A stretch of DNA of 64,000 nucleotides from Gautieria morchelliformis (GCA_015179125.1 WHVA01000455.1:1-64000); one strand, 5' to 3'; shown: positions 45,506 to 56,345, counted from the stretch's first letter. The notes: a model not told the origin generated them from the letters alone. Translations and numbers: made by a program.

Positions 45506-46522
45506 ACGGCCTACTAGACAGTGGGAGTGAAGGGGTATTACTATCCCCCAAATTTACCTGTGCCACAGGCATCAACACTTTCGCCTTGGAACAGCCAATT
45601 GCGCTGCAATTGGCGTGCATCGGTAGCCGATCAATGATCAACTACGGGACGAACACGACCATTAAATTTGGTCATGAAACAATTGAAGAATACTGCAACG
45701 TGGCGAACATCAAGTATTATGACGCCATCCTAGGAACTCCATTCCTAAGGAAACTAGGAGTAACCCTGGACCTTTTCAGTCCAGGGATGATCTGTGTGGG
45801 GAATGAAACCATCCCCACAGGAAAGTAAACTTTGATGACGAAAAGTCAGTGAAGGGAGGTGTGGATACAAAGGTGAGTAGAATCACCTCAGGGCCCATGC
45901 CCACTCTGGCCAATTGAAGCCAGGAGGATGAGTCTCGTGACTCCTCCCCAACCTCTCCCTACATGCACAGGGAGAGATGCTGTCATCTCATAATGAAAGC
46001 GTTAGAAAAAAGAAAAAAGCTCCCGAGTGCCGGGGGTCCTACCAGAGGCACACAGCGCGTGATGGTTGAAAAATCTATGACCATTGTCCTCATGGACAAT
46101 GACATTCCTCACGCAAGCAAGGAATGGATGGACAAGATTGCCCACCTTGTCGGCGGCATCCCATTGGAACTCCCTCCCTTATGGGAGGTGAATAATGAGA
46201 AGAATCTTATTGATCCTAACAAACACATGAGGTATCGACTACCAAAGTGTCCTGAACACTTCTGCAAGGAATTGTCCATAAAACTAGAATGGTACAACAC
46301 TGTGAAGTGGCAGATACCAGCAGTGGCCCATCAAGCTGTGCCAATGCTGTGTGTGTCAAAGGAAAATGGTACTCTATGTACTATCTTCAATCTGTGACAG
46401 CAGAACAAGAATACGGTGAAGGATGTGACCCCCTTCCCGGATCAAGATGTCATCAGGAGCGATATTGCTCGCTATAAATACAGGATGAAACTCGATATGT
46501 CTGAGGCATACGAGCAGATCCG
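45506..46522 (+). pseudogene. Gypsy-4 fragment: aspartic protease-like domain and start of RT
   Basis: The first part (to 45828) reads a retroelement protease-like fold with INYGTNTTIKFG, YYDAILGTPFLRKLG and GM..VG. The second (45963-46397, continuing past a TGA at 46395-46397) shows the RT N-terminus LPPLWEVNNEKNLIDP, YRLPKCPEH, AVPMLCVSKENGTL and DVTPFPDQD, then KLDMSEAYEQIR. The family is different from gypsy-1 to gypsy-3. The left part is cut by LTR-C and the right part by LTR-A at 46523. Confidence 0.75.
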
Positions 46523-47917
46523 TGTCATGACCTGTCTATTTCCCTGACCTCGCTGTCCCTACGTTCCCCCCCATCGCTCCTCCTGCAGCTTCGCCTGAGT
46601 TCGCTCTACCCTTTGACCACCCCTCCTCTATGTTTTCTCCATTTGCACTTCGCCGCATTCGCTGAACGACAATTCGCTGCTTGCATCATTCGCCAGCAGG
46701 CATGCCATCAAACACGATCAACATCCCTTACCCAGTGTGATAGTTCATCACTGGCCCCATCATCTTCCCAACACAACCCCTTTAGGTGTTCGTATGGACG
46801 GAATGCATTCGCACTGGAGGCATATAAAAATTTTCTGGTCTGAAAAACTGTTAAAAAAACTTTAAAGATATTCCAACTTTTTTTCATGTTTTTAATGTAA
46901 AAAAACTTTAACAAAATTTTGTGTTTTTGTTAGAATTTGTTGAGCAAAAAAATTGTAAAAAATTTTAAAGTTTTTTGCAGGGTTTTTAATGTCTTTTTAT
47001 AAGTTTCTTTGTGAAAACACAAAGAAACCCATAAAAACCCTGAAAAAAACTTTGAATTTTTTACGATTTTCTTGCTCAACAAATTCTAATAAAAACACTA
47101 AATATATTTGGAAAATCTTTACAGTTTTTCAACAGTTTTTCAGACAAGAAAACGTTTATATGCCTGCACTGTTGTGGGATGTCCTACCCATAGGTCATGT
47201 GGGATCAACCCAGCAGATGAAGAGTCCGTGAAGGGTGGTGTATATGCAGGTCCCAAGGCGTGTTTTCATACATAAGTACCTTCATCCCCTTTCCTCCCTG
47301 TCGTTTGATGTTCGCACTCCTCTTTCATTCTATTGTATCTGTGTTTCATCTATTTTGTATCATGACTGCGCACCCCTATCCAACCCTGACTCATGACGGC
47401 CTCTTTCCTATTCGCTGATACCTTACGAGCATTCAATATAAGTAGTTTACATTCACATGTATATTCCCCAGGTCAATTATCATACGTCCATCTTGTGCAA
47501 AACTTGACCTCACTGTGACTATCGTCTTGAGCCCTCTCCTGTAGATTTCTATCTTTGACCAGAGGAAGACTTAAGCACCATTGGTGAGTTTTCATACTTT
47601 GCCTTCATTACCTTAGCCTTTGAACTATTATCTGTGCTGTTGGCGAAGGGCTCCGAAGGAGCGCCTTTGCCGGCGAAAGGATTGTTGCTACTGAAACAAC
47701 CTTTCCATGACACCTTGCACGGTACATTGTCAAGTTCCACGGGCTATTTCACTATGACTGTAGATAGGGCGAGCCCTGATCGGGCAGCCCTCTTATCTTC
47801 TGAATATTCATTGGTTCACCCTATTTGCTGAATGGCACACTTATTCGCACAAGTTATTCAGGCATTCGCTGTGTTCACTAATACATGATATTAACACCTA
47901 AAAATCCAATCTTGACA
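46523..47917 (+). repeat. LTR-A carrying a foldback MITE
   Basis: It starts TGTCATGACC at 46523 and ends CTTGACA at 47917. With the 349-bp insert and one GCACTG removed it is about 1.04 kb. The flanks do not form a target duplication. A further LTR-A piece follows directly at 47918. Confidence 0.85.
46817..47165. mobile_element. Foldback (palindromic) MITE, 349 bp
   Basis: Almost the whole element is one inverted repeat. The left arm starts GAGGCATATAAAAATTTTCT and the right arm is its imperfect reverse complement, ending TTTATATGCCT. The arms meet in a short loop at about 47010-47025, where GTTTCTTTGTG faces CACAAAGAAAC. The sequence GCACTG flanks both sides (46811-46816 and 47166-47171). 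It is very AT-rich and has no coding potential. The superfamily is uncertain because a 6-bp duplication does not point to one clearly. Confidence 0.75.
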
Positions 47918-48091
47918 CATTCGCTACTCGCATCATTCGCCAGTAGGCACACCATCAAACACGATCGACATCCCTTACCTGGCTTGATGGCTCATCACTG
48001 ACCCCATCATCTTCCCGACTCAAGCCCCTTTAGGTGTTCCTATCGCCGGAATGCATTTGCGGGATGTCCTACCCGTAGATCATGTGGGATC
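47918..48091 (+). repeat. LTR-A internal fragment
   Basis: It matches LTR-A from CATTCGCTACTCGCATCATTCGCC to ATCATGTGGGATC and then stops where LTR-C begins. It follows directly on the end of the preceding LTR-A, so two LTR-A pieces lie in tandem. Confidence 0.75.
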
Positions 48092-48559
48092 TGTCAGGGG
48101 ACACCCGGTTTTCCATTTCCAGTTCCGACACCACACCCAGTTCCGACTCCGCTTCCGGTTCCGATTCCATCTCCGCATCCGCTTTCGGGAACAATTTCGC
48201 TTCTGGGAGAACTTCCACCAGTTCCGTTCGCCTTGCCAGTTCCACTCCAATTTCCGACTTCCGCCCCGGAACAGTGTCGGAAATCAAGCGACTCGCATAA
48301 TAGGTGGCATCAAGGGTCGATCAAGGGTCAGGGGGATGCAGGGTTGATGGCGGGTGCCAAGCGTTGTCCCTGGCTGCGCAGCGTAGTATAATACGGGCTC
48401 GCTGACATTGGGGGTCCTTAGACTTTTCTCTTTGGATTTCCCCTTGTCAGGTGAGAACCCCCTCTCTTGTATGCTCTGTTCATTTATACATACTTTGGAT
48501 TTCCCCTTGTCAGTTGTGTGGTAGTGTGATCTCCACGACTAGCCAGGGTTGCCCTTACA
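48092..48559 (+). repeat. LTR-C, 5' LTR of gypsy-3 copy 2
   Basis: It runs TGTCAGGGGA...GCCCTTACA, 468 bp. The left quarter is a run of TTCCG-containing units with a hexamer-like rhythm. It contains the ACACCACACCCAG variant and GGGCTCGC, both shared with the LTR at 45026 but not with the element's own 3' LTR. Confidence 0.9.
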
Positions 48560-48746
48560 GCAGAAAAGTCTCTCCCCTAGAGGACCGGCGGTCGTACTGC
48601 GCGTTGCATTCGCCATAGGTGCGTTCGGAATCGGAGACAGCGACTCGGAGATCGCAACCTCTTCCGCACATACAGCGTACGACAGCCCCTCTTCTTACGT
48701 CGAGCTCCCAACCCCGGAAATCCCGTCCCATATTTCTCCTTCCAAC

Positions 48747-49922
48747 ATGGATCCGGATGATCGTCTTCGGAATATGGAGGAGGAATTGACGCGGAACCGG
48801 ATGAAGACCGACGCGATTGAAACAGCCTTACAAGCGATTTTGGCTAAGTTAGATATTCCACAAGGTGGTGGAAATGAAATGCTGGACGATCCGGATTTCG
48901 GAAAAGCGGAACTAGCGGAAAAGAGGATGTCCGCGAAGTTAGCAAAGGTCAAACCCGCAACTCCGGCGGACTTTGACGGAGATCGGGAGAAGGGACGCGC
49001 ATTCTTCAACACATGCAGCATCTACTTCGCAATTGTCGGAGACCTCTTTCCGAACGACCAGGCTCGGATTCACTGGACGTTGTCCTTTTTCAAATCGGAC
49101 CGTGCAGCCCGTTTTGCAAACAAGGTGATCCGACATGAAGCAAAGGGCAAGGGGAACTACTTCCGGGACTGGGACGCGTTCGAGAAAACATTTTCCGACC
49201 AGTTCTGCCCGAAAAATGAGCAGCTCACAGCCCTTACAAAGCTCGAGGGGACGAGCTGGTACCAGGCCAAAGATCCGGTCGATGACTACATCGATCGCTT
49301 CCAGGAGCTCATCGACCTTGCGGAATATGACGACGACAAGACGATCGTCATCAAATTCCGACGAGGACTTGATCCGATGCTCCAGAACCAAGTTGCGCTG
49401 CTTGGGGATGGACCTCCGGATTTTGATGACCCGGAAGGGTGGTACCAAGCTGCGCAGAAGGTTTCTCGGAACAGGGAGGCAAATGAGGCCTTCGTGGAGA
49501 CGAGTCGGGACACGACACGCAGTTCCGCTCGTCCTACTCAACCTGTGCCAAAACTCGGAAGCGCATTCATTCCCACACGGAAATTATTTCCGATGCTTGC
49601 TCCGCCTGCTCCTATTAGGAACCATAGCCCTCCTCCCTCGAAGAGTGGCCCTGCCCCGATGGATGTTGACCGCATGCGCGGGAAAGGCCACGGAACTATC
49701 ACCTGCTTCCGCTGCCGACAACCAGGCCACTACGCTCGCGAGTGCCCCCAAGCCTTTGATATCCGGCTTATGACCACAGAGGAGAAACTCGAGATCCTTC
49801 CAGAGTTCCTCGCGCTTGCAGACATAAATGGAGTGCCCACTGCGGAAGAGCTTTCCGAAAATGCGGAACATGGTCTACCGGAAGCGGAAGATGCGTCGGA
49901 TTTTGTGACACGCAGCGGGTGA
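48747..49922 (+). CDS. Gypsy-3 gag
   Basis: It starts at the first ATG of the frame (48747, MDPDDRLRNMEEELTRN); upstream codons of the frame lie in leader and LTR. The product is 391 residues. The N-terminal coiled helix is followed by the gag domain (about 75-245: FFNTCSIYFAIVGDLF, DWDAFEKTFSDQFCPKN, YIDRFQELIDLAEY). A Pro-rich linker and one knuckle, CFRCRQPGHYAREC, lie near residue 320. It forms the particle and binds RNA. The frame is intact here, unlike copy 1. It ends TGA at 49920-49922 and pol continues in another frame. Confidence 0.85.
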   Translation: MDPDDRLRNMEEELTRNRMKTDAIETALQAILAKLDIPQGGGNEMLDDPDFGKAELAEKRMSAKLAKVKPATPADFDGDREKGRAFFNTCSIYFAIVGDLFPNDQARIHWTLSFFKSDRAARFANKVIRHEAKGKGNYFRDWDAFEKTFSDQFCPKNEQLTALTKLEGTSWYQAKDPVDDYIDRFQELIDLAEYDDDKTIVIKFRRGLDPMLQNQVALLGDGPPDFDDPEGWYQAAQKVSRNREANEAFVETSRDTTRSSARPTQPVPKLGSAFIPTRKLFPMLAPPAPIRNHSPPPSKSGPAPMDVDRMRGKGHGTITCFRCRQPGHYARECPQAFDIRLMTTEEKLEILPEFLALADINGVPTAEELSENAEHGLPEAEDASDFVTRSG

Positions 49923-52900
49923 GATGTGTGCCCCTGCTGCCTGTACATAACCGGTTTGCCTGTCTTGAAGTAGAGAATGAAAAGCCCCCACTCCCCTCAC
50001 TTCGTACAGACCCACCGGATAAAGTCACACAAAAACCAAATCTGACACCCCATCCATCCCGCATCCGCCCTTGGAGAGACGCCTTCCGAAGCGCTATGTT
50101 GTTGCTGCCACCCTGGCCCCAAGTCACTAGTCATTAAGGTGGAGATCCAGACGACAGATACGGCGGAAGTCAAATCCGGACCCGCCCTTGTCGATTGCGG
50201 GGCCACTGGTCAGTTTATGGACCGGGACTATGTGGAACGGAACCGACTGACGACGCGGAAGTTGCAACGTGCAATCCCGGTGTTCAATGTGGATGGAAGC
50301 CCCAATGAGGCAGGGTCCATCACGGAGATAGTGGACACAATTCTCCGCTACGATGGACACTCAGAACGCACTTCCTTTGCAGTCACCAGCCTGGGGAAGC
50401 AGGACATCATCCTCGGGTTTACCTGGCTTCAGGAGCACAACCCGGAGATCAATTGGCAGACTCGGAAGGTACTGATGAGTCGATGTCCAGCCAAGTGTCA
50501 CATGTGCAGGTCGGAACTGCGGAAGGAGCGCCAGGAGCAGCGGAAGACCGAACGGCTCATACAGACATGTCGTTCTGGCCCCCATCCACTGCTTGCAGAA
50601 GAAGACTCGGAAGCGGAATTTGAACCGGATCCCACTTCCAATTCCGATTCCGATCGATTCCGATCCAGTACCCGACTTGGCCCGGAAGACACTCTGGCGG
50701 AAGGGGAGCGCTTGCTGTACGTAAACCTTCCACCGGAAGCGGAACACATCCGCGCCACCGGAATATTTCGCAACGCCTTGCTGAAGCCTCCAAGAGGCAT
50801 GATAGAGTAGAGGCGGAAGTTCCGGAGTACCTGCGAGAGTTCGAGGACGTCTTTTCCAAGGAGTCGTTTGATACCCTGCCTCCACGGAAGCTGTGGGACC
50901 ACGCCATCGAGTTGGAGCCTGGGTCAAAGCCCACCAACTGCAAGGTCTACCCGCTGTCACCCAAGGAGCAGGTAGAGCTCGATGCGTTCCTTGCGGAAAA
51001 CCTCCGTACAGGGAGGATCCGCCCCTCCAAGTCACCCATGGCATCTCCGGTGTTCTTCATCAAGAAGAAGGATGGCTCGCTCAGACTTGTGCAGGACTAC
51101 CGGGCCTTGAATGCGATCACGATCAAGAACCGGTACCCCATTCCACTCATTTCCGAACTGATCACACAACTCCGTGGGGCGAGGTACTTCACTAAGCTGG
51201 ATGTCCGCTGGGGCTTCAACAATGTCCGGATCCGGGAGGGAGACGAGTGGAAGGCCGCATTCCGCACCAATCGAGGACTCTTTGAGCCACAGGTCATGTT
51301 CTTTGGCCTCACCAACAGTCCCGCCACATTCCAGACGATGATGAATGACATTTTCCGTGACATGATAGCAGAAGGGGTTGTCTGCGTCTACCTCGATGAC
51401 ATCCTCATTTTCACGAAAACAATGTCCGAACATCGGGAATCGTGCGGAGAGTGCTGGAACGGCTCCGGGAGTACAACCTGTGTCTCAAGCCGGAAAAGTG
51501 CGAATTTGAGCGGACGCGGATAGAGTATCTTGGGGTGATTGTGTCGGAAGGAAAGGTGGAAATGGACCCAGTCAAAGTTTCCGGTGTATCGGATTGGCCC
51601 GTGCCGCGAAACAAGAAGGAGGTCCAGTCCTTCATTGGGTTTGTCAATTTCTACCGGCGGTTCATCAAGGACTTCTCCTGCCACGCCCGTGCCCTCTTCG
51701 ACCTCACCAAGAAGGAGGTTGGATGGCGGTGGGGAGAGCCGGAACAGACTTCCTTTGACAAACTCAAGGAGCTGATCACTTCCGCCCCGGTCCTGATCTT
51801 TCCCGACGACTCTCGCCCTTATCGAGTCGAGGCGGATTCTTCCGACGCAGCTACCGGAGCGGTCTTGTCACAGCAGTCATCGGAAGATGGTGGGGGTGGC
51901 ATCCGATTGCCTTCTTCTCTAAGAGCCTTAGTCCGGTCGAGCGGAACTATGAGATCCATGACAAGGAGATGCTGGCAATCATCCGAGCGCTGGAGGAGTG
52001 GCGACACTTCCTCGAGGGTGCTCTATGCCCTTTTGAGATCTGGACAGACCACAAGAACCTCGAGTATTTCCGCACATCTAAGAAGCTGAACCGACGACAA
52101 GCACGGTGGTCCCTACACCTGTCCCGGTTCGACTTCATGCTCCACCACCGCCCCGGCCGCACCATGGGCAAGCCCGATGCCCTATCCCGCCGCGCGGATC
52201 ACGGAAGCGGAAGTGGAGACAACGCGGATATGACACTGCTCCGCCCTAGTCTCTTTGCAATCCGTGCCCTAGAAGGAGTAACTGCAGTTGGGGCGGAAGC
52301 GGAAATGCTCCGGGATATCCGGAGGCAGTACCGGAATGGAGAGAAGGAGGAGTCGGTGGTGAAGGCAGTGGAGGAACTCCGGAAGGGCACTCACGGTCTG
52401 TACGGGCAGCGGAATGGTCGGAACGTGATGGACTGCTCCACTTCAGGGGCAAGGTCTATGTTCCGGGTGGGGCGGACCTCCGCCGTCGCATCGTGTCCCA
52501 GCACCATGACACACGGGTCGCTGGACATGCTGGCAGGTGGAAGACGCTGGAGTTAGTGGCTCGGAATTACTGGTGGCCTCAGATGTCCCGCTACATCGGA
52601 CAGTACGTGAAGACGTGTGACCTTTGTCTCCGAACCAAAGCGCAACGACATCCGCCCGTCGGAGAACTTGTTCCGCTCCCGATTCCCGAATCCCGCTGGG
52701 ACACCATCAGTGTCGACTTCATCGTTGAACTCCCAGAGTCTCATGGCTACGACGCGATCATGAACGTCGTGGATTCGGTGAGCAAGGTGTCCCACTTCAT
52801 TCCGACGCACACGACGATCACAGCCCTCGGAGCGGCCCGCCTGTTCCTTGCACATGTCTGGAAGTTGCATGGGCTCCCGAAGCAAGTTGTTTCCGACCGA

Positions 52901-54036
52901 GGTCCGCAGTTTGTCGCGGAACTGACTCGGGAGCTCTACCGCCTGCTCGGCATAAAGCTGGCTACCACCACAGCGTACCATCCGCAGGGTGACGGACAGA
53001 CGGAACGGGTCAATCAGGAGTTGGAGCAATATCTCCGCCTCTTTGTCAATGAGAGGCAGGATGACTGGGATGAGTTACTTCCGCTGGCGGAATTCCAATA
53101 CAACAACCATGTCCATTCCGCCACGCAACAGACTCCCTTCATGCTTGACTCCGGACGACACCCGCGGATGGGCTTCGAACCACGCCAGGCTGACTCCCGA
53201 CTCGAGACGGTCAATGAGTTCCGAGACCGCATGGACTCCACCCTTTCGGAAGCCAAGTCGGCCCTTGCGAAGGCCAAGGATGACATGGCAAGGTACTACA
53301 ACCGACGCCGGTTCCTGCCCCAGAGTACCAAGTTGGAGACAAGGTGTACCTAGATGCAAGTGACATCCGCACCACACGCCCTTCGCAGAAGCTTGCCCAC
53401 CGCTACCTTGGGCCCTTCACAGTGACGCGGAGGGTTGGACGGAATGCATACCGCCTCCGACTTCCGATGTCCATGTCCCGCCTCCACCCCGTCTTCAACG
53501 TGGTGAAGTTACTCCCTATGCTTGAGGACCCAATTCCACGTCGGAAGGCTCATCCGCCACCTCCGCCAGAAATTGTAGATGGGGAAGAGCACTACGTGGT
53601 GGAACGGATCCTGGACAGCCGGTTTGTGCGAGGACGACTCCAATTCCTCGTGAAATGGGAAGGGTATGGGTACGAGGAGAATTCGTGGGTCCCGGAGCAA
53701 GATGTTTCCGCTCCTGACAAACTCCGGGAGTTCTATAGGACACATCCAGGTGCCCCTCGCCGAATCCGCTCGCTGGCATTTCAATCCCTTGTGTCCCGTG
53801 CTTCGAGGACGCAGCACGCTAGAGGGGGGGTGATGTCAGGGGACACCCTGTTTTCCATTTCCAGTTCCGACTCCATTTCCGACTCCGCTTCCGGTTCCGA
53901 TTCCATCTCCGCATCCGCTTTCGGGAACGATTCCGCTTCTGGGAGAACTTCCACCCGTTCCGTTCGCCTTGCCAGTTCCACTCCAATTTCCGACTTCCGC
54001 CCCGGAACAGTGTCGGAAATCAAGCGACTCGCATAA
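49923..54036 (+). pseudogene. Gypsy-3 pol: protease, RT, RNase H, integrase, chromodomain, LTR-encoded Ser tail
   Basis: The protease has LVDCGATGQFMD at about 50190. The RT has MFFGLTNSPATF and VCVYLDDILIF (about 51390). RNase H has [13 protein letters not shown]. The integrase has its H-H-C-C region (52497-52640), VDFIVELPES, SDRGPQFVAEL and QELEQYLR. The chromodomain is at about 53600-53740 with EHYVVERILDS and FLVKWEGYGYEENSWVPE. The frame does not stop at the LTR: it runs on for about 67 codons of Ser/Asp-rich sequence and ends at a TAA at 54034-54036. Frame shifts lie near 50075, 51435, 51895, 52390 and 53335. At each, copy 1 has one more base, where it can be compared. Confidence 0.85.
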
Positions 54037-54295
54037 TAGGTGGCATCAAGGGTCGATCAAGGGTCAGGGGGATGCAGGGTTGATGGCGGGTGCCAAGTGT
54101 TGTCCCTGGCTGCGCAGCGTAGTATAATACGGACTCGCTGACATTGGGGGTCCTTAGACTTTTCTCTTTGGATTTCCCCTTGTCAGGTGAGAACCCCCTC
54201 TCTTGTATGCTCTGTTCATTTATACATACTTTGGATTTCCCCTTGTCAGTTGTGTGGTAGTGTGATCTCCACGACTAGCCAGGGTTGCCCTTACA
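53834..54295 (+). repeat. LTR-C, 3' LTR of gypsy-3 copy 2
   Basis: 462 bp, preceded by a G-rich purine tract. It lacks ACACCACACCCAG and has GAACGATTCCGC, CACCCGTTCC and GGACTCGC, as does the solo LTR at 54674. The first 200 bp are also coding for the pol tail. Confidence 0.9.
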
Positions 54296-54673
54296 GTGAC
54301 GGCTTGTCAGGCGAGGGGTGAATGTCACCGAGACGGAGACGGAGACTGGGGGACGGGACAGAAGGACCGATAAGAGAACGCTTCGATTTGAGGCGCTTTG
54401 TTCCACGGATGGTACCTGACGTCTGCTGAGCTATCTCGATCCTGTCGCAGTCGGGCGAAGACGCGTCTCTCTTAGCGTTTTCTCCGGCATCGCCAGCGTC
54501 AGCGTCCGCCTTCGCGACACTCTGACCAAGTCCGAATATTCCAGCAAGACTCGGACGACGTGTCGGTGGTTTTCTGGATAGAACAGCCGTGTCGCCGCCA
54601 ACACTGTTAGATGGTGAGGGCGTCCCCGCGGCCTTGAATGTGAATGTTCCAGGTTTACCAAACGACGAGACGC

Positions 54674-55135
54674 TGTAAGGGCAACCCTGGCTAGTCGTGG
54701 AGATCACACTACCACACAACTGACAAGGGGAAATCCAAAGTATGTATAAATGAACAGAGCATACAAGAGAGGGGGTTCTCACCTGACAAGGGGAAATCCA
54801 AAGAGAAAAGTCTAAGGACCCCCAATGTCAGCGAGTCCGTATTATACTACGCTGCGCAGCCAGGGACAACACTTGGCACCCGCCATCAACCCTGCATCCC
54901 CCTGACCCTTGATCGACCCTTGATGCCACCTATTATGCGAGTCGCTTGATTTCCGACACTGTTCCGGGGCGGAAGTCGGAAATTGGAGTGGAACTGGCAA
55001 GGCGAACGGAACGGGTGGAAGTTCTCCCAGAAGCGGAATCGTTCCCGAAAGTGGATGCGGAGATGGAATCGGAACCGGAAGCGGAGTCGGAAATGGAGTC
55101 GGAACTGGAAATGGAAAACAGGGTGTCCCCTGACA
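54674..55135 (-). repeat. Solo LTR-C in a host exon
   Basis: 462 bp, TGTAAGGGCA...CCCCTGACA on the plus strand. The flanks GACGC (54669-54673) and GACAC (55136-55140) differ by one base, fitting a 5-bp target duplication. The sequence type is the same as the 3' LTR at 53834. The coding frame on the minus strand joins correctly across the site. Confidence 0.85.
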
Positions 55136-55374
55136 GACACGGTCAGATATTGACGAGTCGTAGCTACTTGAGCCCCTCGGCAGGGGTTCCCCAACATTAC
55201 TCCTGCTCTTGCTCCCACCCTCAGTTGCACTTGTCCCTTCCTCAGTCCTCTCTACAGATCTCGAATACCACGTCCTCCCCCACCTTTCCATTTCCCTCTC
55301 ACACTGCCATCGTCACCGGCCTCATTCTGGGTGGGCTCTACGCCTGCCATCCGGGGACCCCATCGGACACCTAC

Positions 55375-56310
55375 TAGTGATGGGCACGGCCCGGCCCAGG
55401 CCGCGGCTTAGCCCGAGCCGAGCCGCCAAAAACCCGAGCCAGGCCAGGCCCAAGCCGTTGGTGCGCCGGGCTTCCGGGCCTGGCTCAGGTTTTGACAAGC
55501 CCGAGCCGAGCCCGGAAGCCGCGGCCTCATAGGCGCCCGAACCATAGGATCTTCGGTGGCCAGAAAGGATACTTCTACTTACGGTAAGCTGGCTTAGAAC
55601 TGCCAGTTTAGGATTTTAGTCATGGAATGTCATCTATTGTAGTTATTGTGGCCTTACATAAAGGATCTCTTTTTCCGCCGCCGCCGCCGCCCGGCTCTTC
55701 ACCTTTTCCTTCCGCCCACCATCGCCCCTACCAGGGCCTCGAGAGCCCCGCCCCATCTCCAGCCCCTCCTTCTCCTTCACACCTGGACCCACCGAGCCCT
55801 TCTCGCTGCCTCCTGCACCCCCGCGCGGCCGCGCCGCCCACCCCTGGCCCTGCAGCGCAGGGTTGAATACCGCGCGTGGCTTATGGCACGGCTGACGCAC
55901 GTCACGTGGCATGTGCAGGTACACGCGAGGAGCGCGAGAGCAGCCTTGCTCCTCAGTGTGCGTGTGCGGGTGTGTGCGGGTGTGTGTGCGGGTGGGCATG
56001 GGTGGGCGTGTGCGCGCACATGCAGCTGCGTACGTGCGTATGGGGGCTGCGGGTGCATGGGGTGGGCCGGCTGGTGTAGGGGAGGCGGCCGCGACCGCTG
56101 CGGGCGGTGGCGATGTGGGTGCGCATGTTGGTACAGGTGCGATACATATCTACTAGTTCCCCACCAACAGGCCGCGGCCCAAGCCGGGCTTAGCCCGAGC
56201 CGAGCCAGGCCGGCTGTTAAGGGCCTGGCTCAGGATTTGGCAAGCCCGAGCCCGAGCAAGCCGGGCCCAAGCCCGGGCTTTGGGGCCGAGCCGGGCCGTG
56301 CCCATCACTA
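55375..56310. mobile_element. Non-autonomous hAT element with 8-bp target duplication
   Basis: The ends are TAGTGATGGGCACGGCCCGG on the left and its inverted copy CCGGGCCGTGCCCATCACTA on the right. ACACCTAC is duplicated exactly on both sides (55367-55374 and 56311-56318). An 8-bp duplication and TAGTGATGGGCA-type termini are hallmarks of hAT elements. The subterminal regions are packed with GCCCGAGCC-type motifs, likely transposase binding sites. The interior is GC-rich, holds a GTGTGCGGGTGT minisatellite (about 55955-56030), and has no transposase. Confidence 0.9.
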
Positions 56311-56345
56311 ACACCTACATCCGTCTCCAGCATCCCCTGCAAGAG

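Larger units (their letters stand above)
48092..54295 (+). mobile_element. Gypsy-3 copy 2, LTR to LTR
   Basis: A complete chromovirus layout: 5' LTR-C (48092-48559), gag, protease, RT, RNase H, integrase, chromodomain, a purine tract (AGAGGGGGGGTGA) and 3' LTR-C (53834-54295). The flanking pentamers GGATC and GTGAC do not match, and the two LTRs belong to different sequence subtypes, so the element is probably a recombinant of two insertions. The internal part has at least five frame breaks, nearly all single-base losses relative to copy 1. Confidence 0.9.
54296..56336 (-). pseudogene. Host gene exons broken by a hAT MITE and LTR-C insertions
   Basis: Three minus-strand pieces read on into each other once the insertions are removed. 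An exon starts after a TTGCAG acceptor at 56336. It is interrupted by the MITE (55375-56310), continues to a likely donor near 55307 (GTGTGAG..CTGTAG, about 53 bp), and reopens as RTEEGTSATEGG and SSYDSSISDRV. It is interrupted by the solo LTR (54674-55135) and resumes as SSFGKPGTFTFKAAG, continuing to RLRLGDIHPSPDK before meeting gypsy-3 at 54295. The product is Ser/Pro/Gly-rich with basic patches (RGTKRLKSKRS). I recognise no family. The frame agreement across both insertion sites is the main argument; the splice sites are inferred. Confidence 0.45.

Noticed and set aside
54946-55377. Glu-rich plus-strand frame in the solo LTR-C
   Set aside because: It is the complement of the Ser-rich tail frame encoded by the LTR and lacks any conserved start or domain.
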